Source of the DNA: Pseudomonadota bacterium
GTDB taxonomy: Bacteria > Pseudomonadota > Gammaproteobacteria > Steroidobacterales > Woeseiaceae
Direction of reading: 5' to 3'
DNA: 64,000 bases
NCBI GenBank assembly: GCA_022574185.1
Contig: JACZSM010000001.1
Coordinates: forward strand, 1 to 64,000
The notes beneath the pieces are model-generated. The model had not been told where the DNA came from and ran no database searches. It was given only the letters and a program-made list of their open reading frames with translations. A program made the position numbers and the translations under genes. Below are positions 24,348-33,155 of the stretch, piece after piece (the stretch's first letter is position 1; each line of letters begins with the position of its first letter).

Positions 24348-26566
24348 GCTCTTTCCCTCCTCTGTTCGGCACGTCCAGGTGCCTTTGCAATCATCGCTTC
24401 GCGCGCTGCCTCATTGAGTGGCAGGCGAATGCTAATTACTGCGCCGCCGTCTTTATTATTGTGCGCAACTATCGTACCAATATGTTCTTCCACCAATTTC
24501 TTGACAATCGCAAGACCCAGACCCGTGCCCCTGGGCTTCGTCGTTACATAGGGATCGAAAACCTGGTTGAGTGACCCTTCTATAAACCCGGGACCATTGT
24601 CCTCAACCTTGATCAGCATGACCTCGATCGTCTCTATCTCAGCTACGCTGACCTGTACATCAATACGGCCATCAATGGTGTTTTCCAATGCCTCGATCGC
24701 GTTACGAATGAGGTTGTGCAGAATCTGTCGCACACGACCGATGTCTGCTTCAATCTTCGGCATCGTGGGATCCGACGTCAGCACGATTTCGACACCGCTT
24801 TCCTGCGCACGATACAAATCGACAACCTCGCGTACGAGCTTGTCCATGCTGAAAACATCTATATCCATGTCGGGCGCACGAGCATAGTCGCTGAACGCAT
24901 TCACCATCTCTTTCATTGCCTCAACCTGTTGCACGATCGTGTGCGTAGCCCGATCGAGAACCTGACCCTCTTCCTCGCTCATTGAATCGAGGTACTTGCG
25001 TCGCAATCGCTCTGCCGACAACTGAATCGGCGTTAATGGGTTCTTGATCTCATGCGCCAGGCGCCGAGCGACTTCGCCCCACGCCGCATCTCGTTGCGCC
25101 TGCAACAACGCTGTGATGTCGTCAAATACGATTACAAAGCCTGCCGCATGATTTTCGTCTCCCGGCAGTGTTGTGCAAGCACATGTCAGGACACGCCGAC
25201 CAACATCGCCGCGTAACACGATTTGCTCACGCCACTCCGTTTCGCCGGCACTCAGATGTGCCTGCGCAACGTCGACGAACTGTTCAAGTAACGTGTGCCC
25301 TTTCGCAACATCGTGTAAGAACTCACCCGCATGATTTTCAAGATCGACATTGAGAATCGCGCCCGACGCCTGGTTCGCCGTGCGAATTCGCATGTCCAGC
25401 TCCAACGCCAGCACGCCTGTTGACAGTCTCGCCAGGATAACCTCGAGATTGGCGCGCTCAGCCTCAACCAGCGCCTGGGACACGCTCGCTTCACGGCGTG
25501 CCGTAGCAAGACGTTGCGTCATGTCATTGAACGAGCTGACGAGAAAACCGATTTCGTCCTTTGTCGGTGTTGGCAGCAGCGTATCGTAATCGCCTGCCGC
25601 TACAGCGCGCGTACCGGCAACGAGATCCTGGATCGGCGCAACGAGCCGACGCGATAATATGAACGCGCCATAAATTGCCGCAAGCAAGCTGAGCATCAGG
25701 ACGACTGTCAATGTCAGCATGAACGTTGTCTTCAGCGGTTCGCGAAGAAACATGAGTTGCTGATATTCGCGATAGGTATTGTCGACACTGTTCGCCAACC
25801 GTGCGAGACGCGCCGGCATGGGAAAGTAGGCCTGAATTACGCCGACCCGGCCGATTCGGCCACTGCTTGAAAATAAAACAGCTGTGTGAATTTCGTAATC
25901 GTCCGGGTCGACTGCAACGTACGGCCGATCCTGCTGCATCTGCAACATTACTTCTTCCTTGAGCGGTCTTGGCAGCCTGACCAAGGAGCTGTCCGAGCTG
26001 GTGGCCAGGATGCGATTATTGCTGCCGTAAATAGTGATTTCGCTGGCGTCACTTTCGCGCCGCAACATGCTGAGCTCAAAAACCAATAGCGACTCGCTGA
26101 CATTGCCAAGGTGTTGCGCTATCCGTTGCGTCGTCTTCAAGCGCTGGCCCATCTGCATTTCGAGTGTCGCACGACTGAGTCGCAACGCATTTTCAAGCCC
26201 CACCTCGGTCTCGACGTTAAACCATGTGTCGATCCCCTTGTTGATGAACTGCATCGAAAAGTAAAACACGACCAGCAACGGTAATACGGCGAGGCCGACG
26301 AACATGCCGACGATGCGGGCTTTGAGTTTCGCGCCCGGAACATGAGTGCGATATTCTCGCCACAGGCGCGCAAGGTTGCCAACGAGCAGCATGAATAACA
26401 CGAATACACCGGCAATATTGATCGCGAGTATTACGTTGTGCAGCCGGTCGAAATCGTCCGAATTTTGTGCGGTTCGACTCAGCAGAAACAAGGCGACCAA
26501 TACCAGACCGACGCCAATCGCCGCTAATAACGCGTTAAGAGCTCGTTTTATCTTTCGAGAATCCAT
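24344..26566 (-). CDS. ntrY: NtrY-type sensor histidine kinase
   Basis: About 740 residues. Several N-terminal membrane helices and a periplasmic loop precede a HAMP segment (RLVAPIQDLVAGTRAVAAGDYDTLL), a PAS domain (VSQALVEAERANLEVILARL onward), HisKA with the phospho-accepting His in LAHEIKNPLTPIQLSAERL, and HATPase_c (NLIRNAIEAL, VEDNGPGF, TGLGLAIVKKLVEEH). Starts at 26593 (GTG), 26575 and 26566 are possible. None has a strong Shine-Dalgarno; ATG 26566 gives the smallest overlap (19 bp) with the DUF4390 gene. It phosphorylates NtrX by inference from coupling. Confidence 0.9.
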   Translation of the reverse strand: MDSRKIKRALNALLAAIGVGLVLVALFLLSRTAQNSDDFDRLHNVILAINIAGVFVLFMLLVGNLARLWREYRTHVPGAKLKARIVGMFVGLAVLPLLVVFYFSMQFINKGIDTWFNVETEVGLENALRLSRATLEMQMGQRLKTTQRIAQHLGNVSESLLVFELSMLRRESDASEITIYGSNNRILATSSDSSLVRLPRPLKEEVMLQMQQDRPYVAVDPDDYEIHTAVLFSSSGRIGRVGVIQAYFPMPARLARLANSVDNTYREYQQLMFLREPLKTTFMLTLTVVLMLSLLAAIYGAFILSRRLVAPIQDLVAGTRAVAAGDYDTLLPTPTKDEIGFLVSSFNDMTQRLATARREASVSQALVEAERANLEVILARLSTGVLALELDMRIRTANQASGAILNVDLENHAGEFLHDVAKGHTLLEQFVDVAQAHLSAGETEWREQIVLRGDVGRRVLTCACTTLPGDENHAAGFVIVFDDITALLQAQRDAAWGEVARRLAHEIKNPLTPIQLSAERLRRKYLDSMSEEEGQVLDRATHTIVQQVEAMKEMVNAFSDYARAPDMDIDVFSMDKLVREVVDLYRAQESGVEIVLTSDPTMPKIEADIGRVRQILHNLIRNAIEALENTIDGRIDVQVSVAEIETIEVMLIKVEDNGPGFIEGSLNQVFDPYVTTKPRGTGLGLAIVKKLVEEHIGTIVAHNNKDGGAVISIRLPLNEAAREAMIAKAPGRAEQRRERA

Positions 26567-27150
26567 TCGGACCATTCGCTTTGTAACTGCCACTGATCAC
26601 GCCAGAAAAACAATAGTCTCAGCGGCGCCGGGTACTGCTGCGTATTGAGCATCGCTCGCAGCCGAATCCGGTATCTTTTATCGGCATCTAGCAAAGAGCT
26701 GTCAATTAGCGGCAGGCCCTGTACGCGACCGAGACTGTTTAGCGCGGAGTAGAGTGTTGCGAAAGAATCCTGATCGCCACTATTCAGATTGCGAACAATG
26801 TAGCGTTGACTCAGTGGCCGGTACTCGAGTTCGTATCGAACGGCCAATTCGGCATCGACGCTGTCAAAGTAGAAACGGCGTATACGGATGATCTGCAATT
26901 GCAGCTCGATCGTCAGCGGCACGCCGCTAGCCAATGCCCTGAGCGCCTCGCTGCTCAGTACGAGCTGCAACCTCGCATCCAGTGTATGCACCCCGTCAAC
27001 CAACGCTGTCGCTGCCGATCGAACCTCGAAATAGCCCTCGCGTTCGATTTCGTCCCGGGCAAAGCTATTGCTCGCTGCAAGCAGCACAAGCAATGCCAGC
27101 ACGAATCCGTGGGACAAAGCATAGCGTTGAATGATGAGTACGCGCGACAT
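26548..27150 (-). CDS. DUF4390 domain protein, exported
   Basis: 200 residues. An N-terminal hydrophobic segment (YALSHGFVLALLVLLAASNSFA) is a signal peptide. The mature part contains EGYFEVRSAATALVDGVHTLDARLQLVLSSEALRAL and ends RLLFFWRDQWQLQSEWSEWILE, the DUF4390 signature. The family is regularly encoded between rsmB and ntrY, as here, and has no known biochemical function. ATG 27150 lies 7 bp after the rsmB stop; a longer frame overlapping rsmB is rejected. Confidence 0.8.
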   Translation of the reverse strand: MSRVLIIQRYALSHGFVLALLVLLAASNSFARDEIEREGYFEVRSAATALVDGVHTLDARLQLVLSSEALRALASGVPLTIELQLQIIRIRRFYFDSVDAELAVRYELEYRPLSQRYIVRNLNSGDQDSFATLYSALNSLGRVQGLPLIDSSLLDADKRYRIRLRAMLNTQQYPAPLRLLFFWRDQWQLQSEWSEWILER

Positions 27151-27157
27151 CCTTTCT

Positions 27158-28486
27158 TCAGGAATCCTTCTCAAGACATGCGAAGTAAAAGCCATCCATA
27201 GCCTCCACACCCGGCAGGATCTGGAACCCGCAAGCCTTGATCCGCATTAGATCGCGGATGTTGTTATTTTGCAACACATCGTTTTCCTGTGCGTCGGCGT
27301 TAGCCTCAAGAAACCGCCCGACGATTGCATCATTTTCGGCCGCCAGAACGGAACAAGTCACGTATAGCAACCGCCCCCCCGTCGCCAGCAGCGGCCAAAG
27401 TGCACTCAACATGGCTGACTGAGTTCGAGCGAATTCGCCGATATCGCCCGCCCGTCTCAAAAGCTTGATATCGGGGTGGCGTCGGATCACACCGCTGGCC
27501 GAACATGGAGCATCGAGGAGGATGCCATCGAACTGCGTACCGTCCCACCACTCACCAGGATTCGATGCATCTGCGACCAATTGCGTTGCATCGAGGCCCA
27601 GTCGATCGAGATTTGCGGATACTTCCCGCAATCGCGCTGCGTCCTTGTCTATACATGTCAGAGCCATTCGATCACCCGCTAGTTCCAGCAAATGTCCACT
27701 TTTGCCGCCCGGCGCCGCGCAGGCGTCGAGCACACGACCGGAAACCCCCTCGAGCAACCAAGGGGCGGCAAGCTGTGCAGCGGCATCCTGCACAGACACG
27801 TGCCCATCGGCGAATCCGGGCAATGCATCAACAGGCCGTGCCTCGGCCAGGCGTACAGCCTGAGGCGCCGCGTTCAGCAAGGTACCGGACATTCCGCAGG
27901 CCTCGAGGCGCCGCAGATAGTCAGCCGCCGTGCCATGAGCCGGATTCACACGCAACCACATCGGCGCACGCTCATTGTTGGCCTTGAGAATATCGGACCA
28001 GTCGTCGGGCCAATCGATTGCGATTGCATCAATAAACCATTGCGGATGGTCGTGAGCCACCTCGTCGTTAGACGGTGCAAGCTCTGCGATTCGGTCGCGC
28101 AAAAACCGGCGTAACACTGCATTGACGACTGGCGCAAGTTTCGGCCGACGCAGAAATCGCGCCGCCTCGACTGTCTGCGATACCACCGCGTAGTCCGGAA
28201 TACGTGTTTGGTTAAGTTGGTAAATCCCGGTAGCGATCAGGGCATTGACGGTACTGTCGCGCGCCCGCAGCGGCCGACTGAGCAGTGTATCGACCCAGTA
28301 CTGAAGCCGCCAATGATGGCGTAACGTGCCGTAGCACAGTAACCGCAACAGTGACCTGTCGCTCTCGACGACACGTGTTTCGAATTCACCGAGCGCCTTG
28401 TCAAGTGACCGTCCGGAGGTGGTGACGGCATCGATTATTTGCGCCGCTGTCGCCCGCAGCTTTGCCCCCTGTCTGCTGTCGCTCAC
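27158..28486 (-). CDS. rsmB: 16S rRNA (cytosine(967)-C(5))-methyltransferase
   Basis: 442 residues. An N-terminal NusB-like RNA-binding domain (ATAAQIIDAVTTSGRSLDKAL...DRSLLRLLCYGTLRH) precedes a SAM-dependent m5C methyltransferase domain with DACAAPGGKSGHLLELAG, the catalytic Cys motif DAPCSASGVIRRHPDIKL and YVTCSVLAAENDAIV. It methylates C967 of 16S rRNA. GTG 28486 overlaps the fmt stop (GTGA), which decides the start over an upstream frame reaching 28591. Confidence 0.95.
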   Translation of the reverse strand: MSDSRQGAKLRATAAQIIDAVTTSGRSLDKALGEFETRVVESDRSLLRLLCYGTLRHHWRLQYWVDTLLSRPLRARDSTVNALIATGIYQLNQTRIPDYAVVSQTVEAARFLRRPKLAPVVNAVLRRFLRDRIAELAPSNDEVAHDHPQWFIDAIAIDWPDDWSDILKANNERAPMWLRVNPAHGTAADYLRRLEACGMSGTLLNAAPQAVRLAEARPVDALPGFADGHVSVQDAAAQLAAPWLLEGVSGRVLDACAAPGGKSGHLLELAGDRMALTCIDKDAARLREVSANLDRLGLDATQLVADASNPGEWWDGTQFDGILLDAPCSASGVIRRHPDIKLLRRAGDIGEFARTQSAMLSALWPLLATGGRLLYVTCSVLAAENDAIVGRFLEANADAQENDVLQNNNIRDLMRIKACGFQILPGVEAMDGFYFACLEKDS

Positions 28487-29412
28487 AGTCGTCGGCCAAC
28501 CAGATCCATTTGTGCTGAAAACTCTGCGGCTGTAACGGGACGCTTGCCGGCCCGCTGCAGTGACTCGATATTTAGCGCCCCGTCGCCGCACGCTACGATG
28601 ATGCCGTTACGATCTGCCGCAACCAGCGTACCCGGCGCTTCGTCGACCGCGGCGATGTGCCGTGCGCGCCAGCACTTGATCCGAAGATCGTCAAGCATGA
28701 AGTAAGCGCCCGGCGTCGGGTTGAATGCGCGCACCAGCCGTTCGAGTTCAGCCGCCGGGCGCTGCCAATCAATGGCCGCATCCTCTGTCCGGATCTTCGC
28801 TGCATATGTCGCCAACGATTCATCCTGTTCCACGGCCGGAATGCGGCCACCCACAATATCGGCCAGATGCGTCACCAGCAGCTCACCACCCGATGCCGCC
28901 AGTCGGTCGTGCAATTCTCCCGCCGTCTCATGCTCGCCGATGCTAAGGGTCTCGCTGACGTAGGTTGGCCCACAATCCAGGCCCGACGACATCGACATCA
29001 GGCTAATGCCGGTTTGCGCATCGCCCGCGAGAATCGCCGCTTGCACCGGTGCTGCGCCGCGCCATCGCGGCAACAGCGACGCGTGCACGTTGAGACAGCC
29101 GGCCGTGGGGATGTCGAGCACACTTTGTGGCAGAATTAATCCATACGCAACGACGATAATGATGTCCGGATCATGTGCCGCAAGATCTGCGACAACAGCA
29201 TCGTCATGCAACGACGTCGGTTGCATAACTGTAATTCCCCGTTCCGCGGCGAACTCATTTACCGCACTCGGCGTCAGTCGCTTGCCGCGGCCAGCGGGTC
29301 GGTCGGGCTGCGTCAAAACAACAGCAGGCACGACACCCGACGCGACGAGCGCGCCTAGCGCCACGCGCGCAAACTCCGGCGTGCCGGCAAAAATCACCTT
29401 GAGCTGGTTCAT
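28483..29412 (-). CDS. fmt: Methionyl-tRNA formyltransferase
   Basis: 309 residues, transferring formyl from 10-formyl-THF to Met-tRNA-fMet for translation initiation. The N-terminal Rossmann domain (KVIFAGTPEFARVALGALVASG) carries the catalytic motif NVHASLLPRWRGAAPVQAAILAGD. The C-terminal OB-like domain includes NPTPGAYFMLDDLRIKCWRA. It lies 28 bp after def, the whole gap being a TGTAGGAG-type repeat, and overlaps rsmB by 4 bp: the classic def-fmt-rsmB order. Confidence 0.97.
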   Translation of the reverse strand: MNQLKVIFAGTPEFARVALGALVASGVVPAVVLTQPDRPAGRGKRLTPSAVNEFAAERGITVMQPTSLHDDAVVADLAAHDPDIIIVVAYGLILPQSVLDIPTAGCLNVHASLLPRWRGAAPVQAAILAGDAQTGISLMSMSSGLDCGPTYVSETLSIGEHETAGELHDRLAASGGELLVTHLADIVGGRIPAVEQDESLATYAAKIRTEDAAIDWQRPAAELERLVRAFNPTPGAYFMLDDLRIKCWRARHIAAVDEAPGTLVAADRNGIIVACGDGALNIESLQRAGKRPVTAAEFSAQMDLVGRRL

Positions 29413-29416
29413 ATCA

Positions 29417-29445
29417 GTGGGTGCGCGCTGCGGCGCGCTCCTACA
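29417..29445 (-). repeat. TGTAGGAG-family REP-like hairpin between def and fmt
   Basis: On the minus strand: TGTAGGAGCGCGCCGCAGCG and on to CGCACCCAC, with stem GCGCGC-CGCA-GCGCGC. The TAG is the def stop codon (29441-29443). The element fills the def-fmt gap, ending 4 bp before the fmt ATG, so the hairpin lies in the polycistronic mRNA and may influence fmt expression. Confidence 0.65.
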
Positions 29446-29959
29446 TTATGGCCGCAGAGGCTTGGTGGCGTCTGTCCCGCACCAGTCGTTTGCGAATACG
29501 TTGCCGTTTGGCTTCAGACAGGTAATCGACAAACAACTTGCCATCGAGGTGATCTATCTCGTGCTGGAAGCAAACCCCGAGCAGGCCAGACGCTTCCATT
29601 TCCACCTCCTCGCCATCGCGTCCGACGAAGCGCAAGCGAATGTGTTCGGCGCGTTCGACCTCTGCGTAATAACCAGGAACTGACAAGCAGCCTTCTTCGG
29701 TCACAATGACGCCGTCCTTTTCAAGAATGACCGGATTAATCAGCGTATAGGGGTCGCTTTGGTCCGCCGAAATATCGGCTACGAGCAGCCGCTTGTGCAC
29801 ATCGACCTGAGATGCCGCCAATCCGATGCCGGGCGCCGCGTACATGGTCTCGAACATATCGTCAATGAGCGCATCAAGCTTGTCGTCGACAGCCTCAATC
29901 GGCACGGCTCGCGTCCGCAACCGTGGGTCAGGGAACTCCAATATTGTCAGTATTGCCAT
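29441..29959 (-). CDS. def: Peptide deformylase
   Basis: 172 residues; removes the N-formyl group from nascent proteins. All three motifs are present: [21 protein letters not shown] (metal-ligand Cys) and [16 protein letters not shown] (HEXXH, two metal-ligand His). The C-terminal tail ends [10 protein letters not shown] at a stop contributed by the adjacent repeat. It is divergent from the LysM gene, as usual in gammaproteobacteria. Confidence 0.97.
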   Translation of the reverse strand: MAILTILEFPDPRLRTRAVPIEAVDDKLDALIDDMFETMYAAPGIGLAASQVDVHKRLLVADISADQSDPYTLINPVILEKDGVIVTEEGCLSVPGYYAEVERAEHIRLRFVGRDGEEVEMEASGLLGVCFQHEIDHLDGKLFVDYLSEAKRQRIRKRLVRDRRHQASAAIM

Positions 29960-30240
29960 AATTTCCTGTGGGCGAATGAGCTCATCGCTGTGTAATGATC
30001 AGCCGACTGCAACATAATAAATATGATCATTATTCGTGTAAAATCCTACAGAAACCACCTAAATGTTTGACTTTATTGAATAAGATGTCGGACAATCGCT
30101 GCTGGCCGTGTACTATCCGGAAGGCGTTTGCGGCCAAAAATGTGACGTGATTGGCAGCCGCGAACGCATCGGAACGACATATTATAGCAACGCCAAATTG
30201 TTACTGGTCTCATCATCTTGTATGGAGCACCGAGGAAATC

Positions 30241-31299
30241 ATGTCCCTCCGTAATTACTGTCTGAATAACCGCCTCCGGCTGACCACTGTCGCGCTCGCT
30301 GCGTCACTGGTTCTCGGATCCCTGAACGCATTTTCGCAGAGCGCTTCGCCGCTCGCTGGCGACCATCCGGACGAGTATGTCGTTCAGGTTGGCGACACGC
30401 TGTGGGATATCGCCGCCACGTTTCTCAATGATCCCTGGTACTGGCCTGAAATCTGGTACATCAATCCCGACATTGAGAATCCGCATCTTATTTATCCGGG
30501 CGACGTACTTGGGCTTGTGGTCGTTGATGGCACCCAGCGTGTGACCAACATCCGTACGTCGACGTACAGGCTATCGCCTGAGGCTCGCATCACGCCGCTG
30601 GATGCGGCGATCACGAGTGTATCGTATGACTCAGTCGCAGCTTTTTTGAGTTCAGGCGTCGTAATTGAAAAGAATGAAGTCGATGATCTGCCGTATATGT
30701 TTGCGACGCGTGGCGATCACCTCATCGCCGCGGCTGGCAATCTAATATATGTCAGAGGTGTGCACAACGACACACCGGGCACACGCTTTAACATCGTGCA
30801 TGTTGGTGACCCGTTGATCGATCCGGATGACAACCGTCTTATTGGCTACCAGGGCATTTTGGTCGCGAAGGGCACGCTACGTCGCGGTGGTGACCCATCC
30901 ACGATTGCTTTGACTGAATCTTTCCAGGAAGCCAAGCAAGGCGACTTGCTAATTCCAACCTTTGTTGATGTGCCTTTGAATTTCTTTCCTCGAACACCGT
31001 CGACCAATATAGACGGTAGCATCATCTCGGTTATCGGTGGAGTCACCCTGATCGGGCAGTACCAGGTTGTCGTATTGAACCGCGGTTTACGCAACGGCCT
31101 TGCAGTCGGCGATGTATTGACTGTTTTCCAGAAGGGCGAGCGCGTCCGAGACCGTGTCGGCGGCGGCCACGTGACCTTGCCTGACGAGCCTGCTGGCACA
31201 GTCATGATATTCAAGATTTACGACAAAATCGGCTACGCTCTCGTAATGGAGGCCACGCAATCCATTCGTATTCACGATTTTGTGCGTAATCCGATCTAG
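30241..31299 (+). CDS. LysM peptidoglycan-binding domain protein
   Basis: 352 residues. The signal peptide is LRLTTVALAASLVLGSLNAFSQ. A single LysM domain (about 44-92) follows: EYVVQVGDTLWDIAATFLNDPWYWPEIWYINPDIENPHLIYPGDVLGL. A long, mostly beta C-terminal region follows (TYRLSPEARITPLDAAI...GGVTLIGQYQVVVLNRG). It is expected in the periplasm on peptidoglycan. Encoded between def and dprA in many gammaproteobacteria; no enzyme activity is known. ATG 30241 has GAGG 6 nt upstream, and the 281-bp def-LysM gap is an AT-rich divergent promoter region without a recognised gene. Confidence 0.88.
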   Translation: MSLRNYCLNNRLRLTTVALAASLVLGSLNAFSQSASPLAGDHPDEYVVQVGDTLWDIAATFLNDPWYWPEIWYINPDIENPHLIYPGDVLGLVVVDGTQRVTNIRTSTYRLSPEARITPLDAAITSVSYDSVAAFLSSGVVIEKNEVDDLPYMFATRGDHLIAAAGNLIYVRGVHNDTPGTRFNIVHVGDPLIDPDDNRLIGYQGILVAKGTLRRGGDPSTIALTESFQEAKQGDLLIPTFVDVPLNFFPRTPSTNIDGSIISVIGGVTLIGQYQVVVLNRGLRNGLAVGDVLTVFQKGERVRDRVGGGHVTLPDEPAGTVMIFKIYDKIGYALVMEATQSIRIHDFVRNPI

Positions 31300-31386
31300 T
31301 TTCTCGCCGTTAATCTCACTAAAGACGGCGCCTCGGCAGCCGCCCAAGCCTGTATTATTCGGAGGTTCTCACTTCCGGGGGCCTTG

Positions 31387-32487
31387 ATGAGTGATTGCAG
31401 CCGTGCTTGGCTGATACTGGCAAATGCGCATGTTCGCGCAAGCGAATTTCGCTCTCTCGCCGATCGTTTCGGTGACGCCCAACAGATCGTCCGGCAGTCA
31501 TCATCTAATTTGCATCAGGCAAACCTCACCGATGACAAGTGCCGTGCCATTGCGAACCCGGATGATGAGCAGATAGAACGTGAACTCACTTGGCTCAACG
31601 ACCCGCAGCATCACATAGTGAATTGTCGCAGCGCTGGGATGCCGGAGTTATTCAGACAGATTTCCGATCCACCGCTCCTGTTATATGTGCATGGCGATCC
31701 TGAGTTATTGCACTTACCGGCGCTCGCGATTGTCGGCAGCCGCAACCCGACCCGGGGCGGCGCACGCAATGCTTTTGAATTCGCTCGCCACCTGGCGAAA
31801 ACCGGCTTTATTATTGCCAGCGGGCTTGCACAGGGTATCGACAGTGCCGCGCACCGTGGCGCTATCGAGGGAGGTGGCCGGACGGTCGCGGTCCTGGGCC
31901 ATGGCATTGATCGAATCTACCCTGCGTCCAACAAGGATCTTGCCCACGAAATTGCGCGCAACGGCGCTTTGCTCACTGAATATCCACTCGGCACGCATCC
32001 TGATAAATATCACTTTCCGCAGCGAAACCGGCTAATAAGCGGCATGAGCCTCGGTACTCTCGTCGTCGAGGCGGCCAGGCGCAGTGGCTCGCTGATCACG
32101 GCAAGGCTTGCCGGCGAGCAGGGAAGAGAAGTTTTCGCGCTGCCCGGTTCTATCCATAATCCACTGTCCCGCGGCTGTCATCGACTAATTCGCGAAGGCG
32201 CCAAGCTCGTTGAAACGGCCGATGACATTGTTGCCGAGCTAGCTCCGCTAGCGGCTCACGTCGCGCAAAATGCAATGGAATCAACACCAGAGGAAACAAT
32301 TAACCAGAGTCATGGCACCGAATATCACGAGCTGAAAAAATTTCTCAGCCACGACCCAGTTTCCATCGACGCACTGGCCGATCAATCCGGATTGACGATT
32401 GGCGAGGTTTCATCCATGCTTCTGATCCTGGAGTTACAAGGAGAAGTCGAATCACTGTCCGGCGGGCGGTATTCACTTCTGGTTTAA
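31387..32487 (+). CDS. dprA: DNA-processing protein DprA (Smf)
   Basis: 366 residues. The Rossmann-like core reads LAIVGSRNPTRGGARNAFEFARHLAKTGFIIASGLAQGIDSAAHRGAI, GRTVAVLGHGIDRIYPASN, FPQRNRLISGMSLGTLVVEAARRSGSLITARLAGEQGREVFALPGSI. A C-terminal winged-helix (DPVSIDALADQSGLTIGEVSSMLLILELQGEV) completes the Smf architecture. DprA loads RecA on incoming single-stranded DNA in natural transformation. ATG 31387 is chosen over the TTG immediately before it. Confidence 0.95.
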   Translation: MSDCSRAWLILANAHVRASEFRSLADRFGDAQQIVRQSSSNLHQANLTDDKCRAIANPDDEQIERELTWLNDPQHHIVNCRSAGMPELFRQISDPPLLLYVHGDPELLHLPALAIVGSRNPTRGGARNAFEFARHLAKTGFIIASGLAQGIDSAAHRGAIEGGGRTVAVLGHGIDRIYPASNKDLAHEIARNGALLTEYPLGTHPDKYHFPQRNRLISGMSLGTLVVEAARRSGSLITARLAGEQGREVFALPGSIHNPLSRGCHRLIREGAKLVETADDIVAELAPLAAHVAQNAMESTPEETINQSHGTEYHELKKFLSHDPVSIDALADQSGLTIGEVSSMLLILELQGEVESLSGGRYSLLV

Positions 32488-32527
32488 ACATAACGCTGCA
32501 GGACAACAAAATGGAGCCGCTCCAGGC

Positions 32528-33004
32528 ATGAAAGAAAACGTACTCGACGTACTAATGTACCTTTTCGAAACTTACGTCGACACCGATGAAGAACCCGAAG
32601 CCGATCATAACGAATTGCGTGATGAACTAGCGCGAGCGGGCTTTGGCGATCCCGAAATCGATCGTGCCCTCGACTGGCTCGACGGGTTGACCGATCATCA
32701 GAACAATCTCGCCTGTAACGCGCAAACGACCCATGGCACGCGCATCTTTAACGACTTCGAGCAGGACCGCCTCGACACGGCCTCTCGTGGCTATATTACT
32801 TACCTCGAGCAGATCGGAATCCTCTCGGCACCGCAGCGCGAAATCCTTGTAGATCGCCTGCTGGCGCTGGACTCTTACGAAATTGACGTAGAGCAAATTA
32901 AATGGGTCGTATTGATGGTTTTATTCAGCCAACCAGGTCAGGAGTTAGCTTATTCGCGTATGGAAGATCTTGTATTTGAAGAGAGTACCGGGCTTATACA
33001 CTAG
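32528..33004 (+). CDS. smg: Smg family protein (DUF494)
   Basis: 158 residues. The N-terminus MKENVLDVLMYLFETYVDTDEE and the body LARAGFGDPEIDRALDWLDGL, RGYITYLEQIGILSAPQREILVDRLLAL, QIKWVVLMVLFSQPGQELAYSRMEDLVF match Smg/DUF494. It is encoded between dprA and topA as in E. coli and Pseudomonas. All-helical, soluble; function unknown. Confidence 0.93.
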   Translation: MKENVLDVLMYLFETYVDTDEEPEADHNELRDELARAGFGDPEIDRALDWLDGLTDHQNNLACNAQTTHGTRIFNDFEQDRLDTASRGYITYLEQIGILSAPQREILVDRLLALDSYEIDVEQIKWVVLMVLFSQPGQELAYSRMEDLVFEESTGLIH

Positions 33005-33081
33005 CGTAGACCGCGCCGCGCGCAGCCCTCATGCAAACGCGTAAAATACCAGTTCGTGATACTGTCGATTTACTGATTTCC

Positions 33082-33108
33082 TTGACACACTGCGATCAAG
33101 CCTGTAAT
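33082..33108 (+). promoter_or_regulatory. Putative sigma-70 promoter of topA
   Basis: A perfect -35 hexamer TTGACA (33082-33087) and TGTAAT (33103-33108, 5/6 to the -10 consensus) are separated by 15 bp, slightly short of the optimum. A transcript would begin near 33115 and carry the hairpin at 33111-33132 at its very 5' end, about 40 nt before the topA ATG. Confidence 0.45.
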
Positions 33109-33110
33109 TC

Positions 33111-33132
33111 AACCGCGGCACTGTCCGCGGTT
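33111..33132 (+). terminator. Perfect 8-bp hairpin with T-rich tail upstream of topA
   Basis: AACCGCGG (33111-33118), loop CACTGT, CCGCGGTT (33125-33132), then TTGTATTTTG. This is a good rho-independent terminator for the dprA-smg transcript. Because it also follows a promoter-like sequence, it could instead be a leader hairpin of topA mRNA. It ends 23 bp before the topA start. Confidence 0.6.
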
Positions 33133-33155
33133 TTGTATTTTGAGTACTTGAGTCC

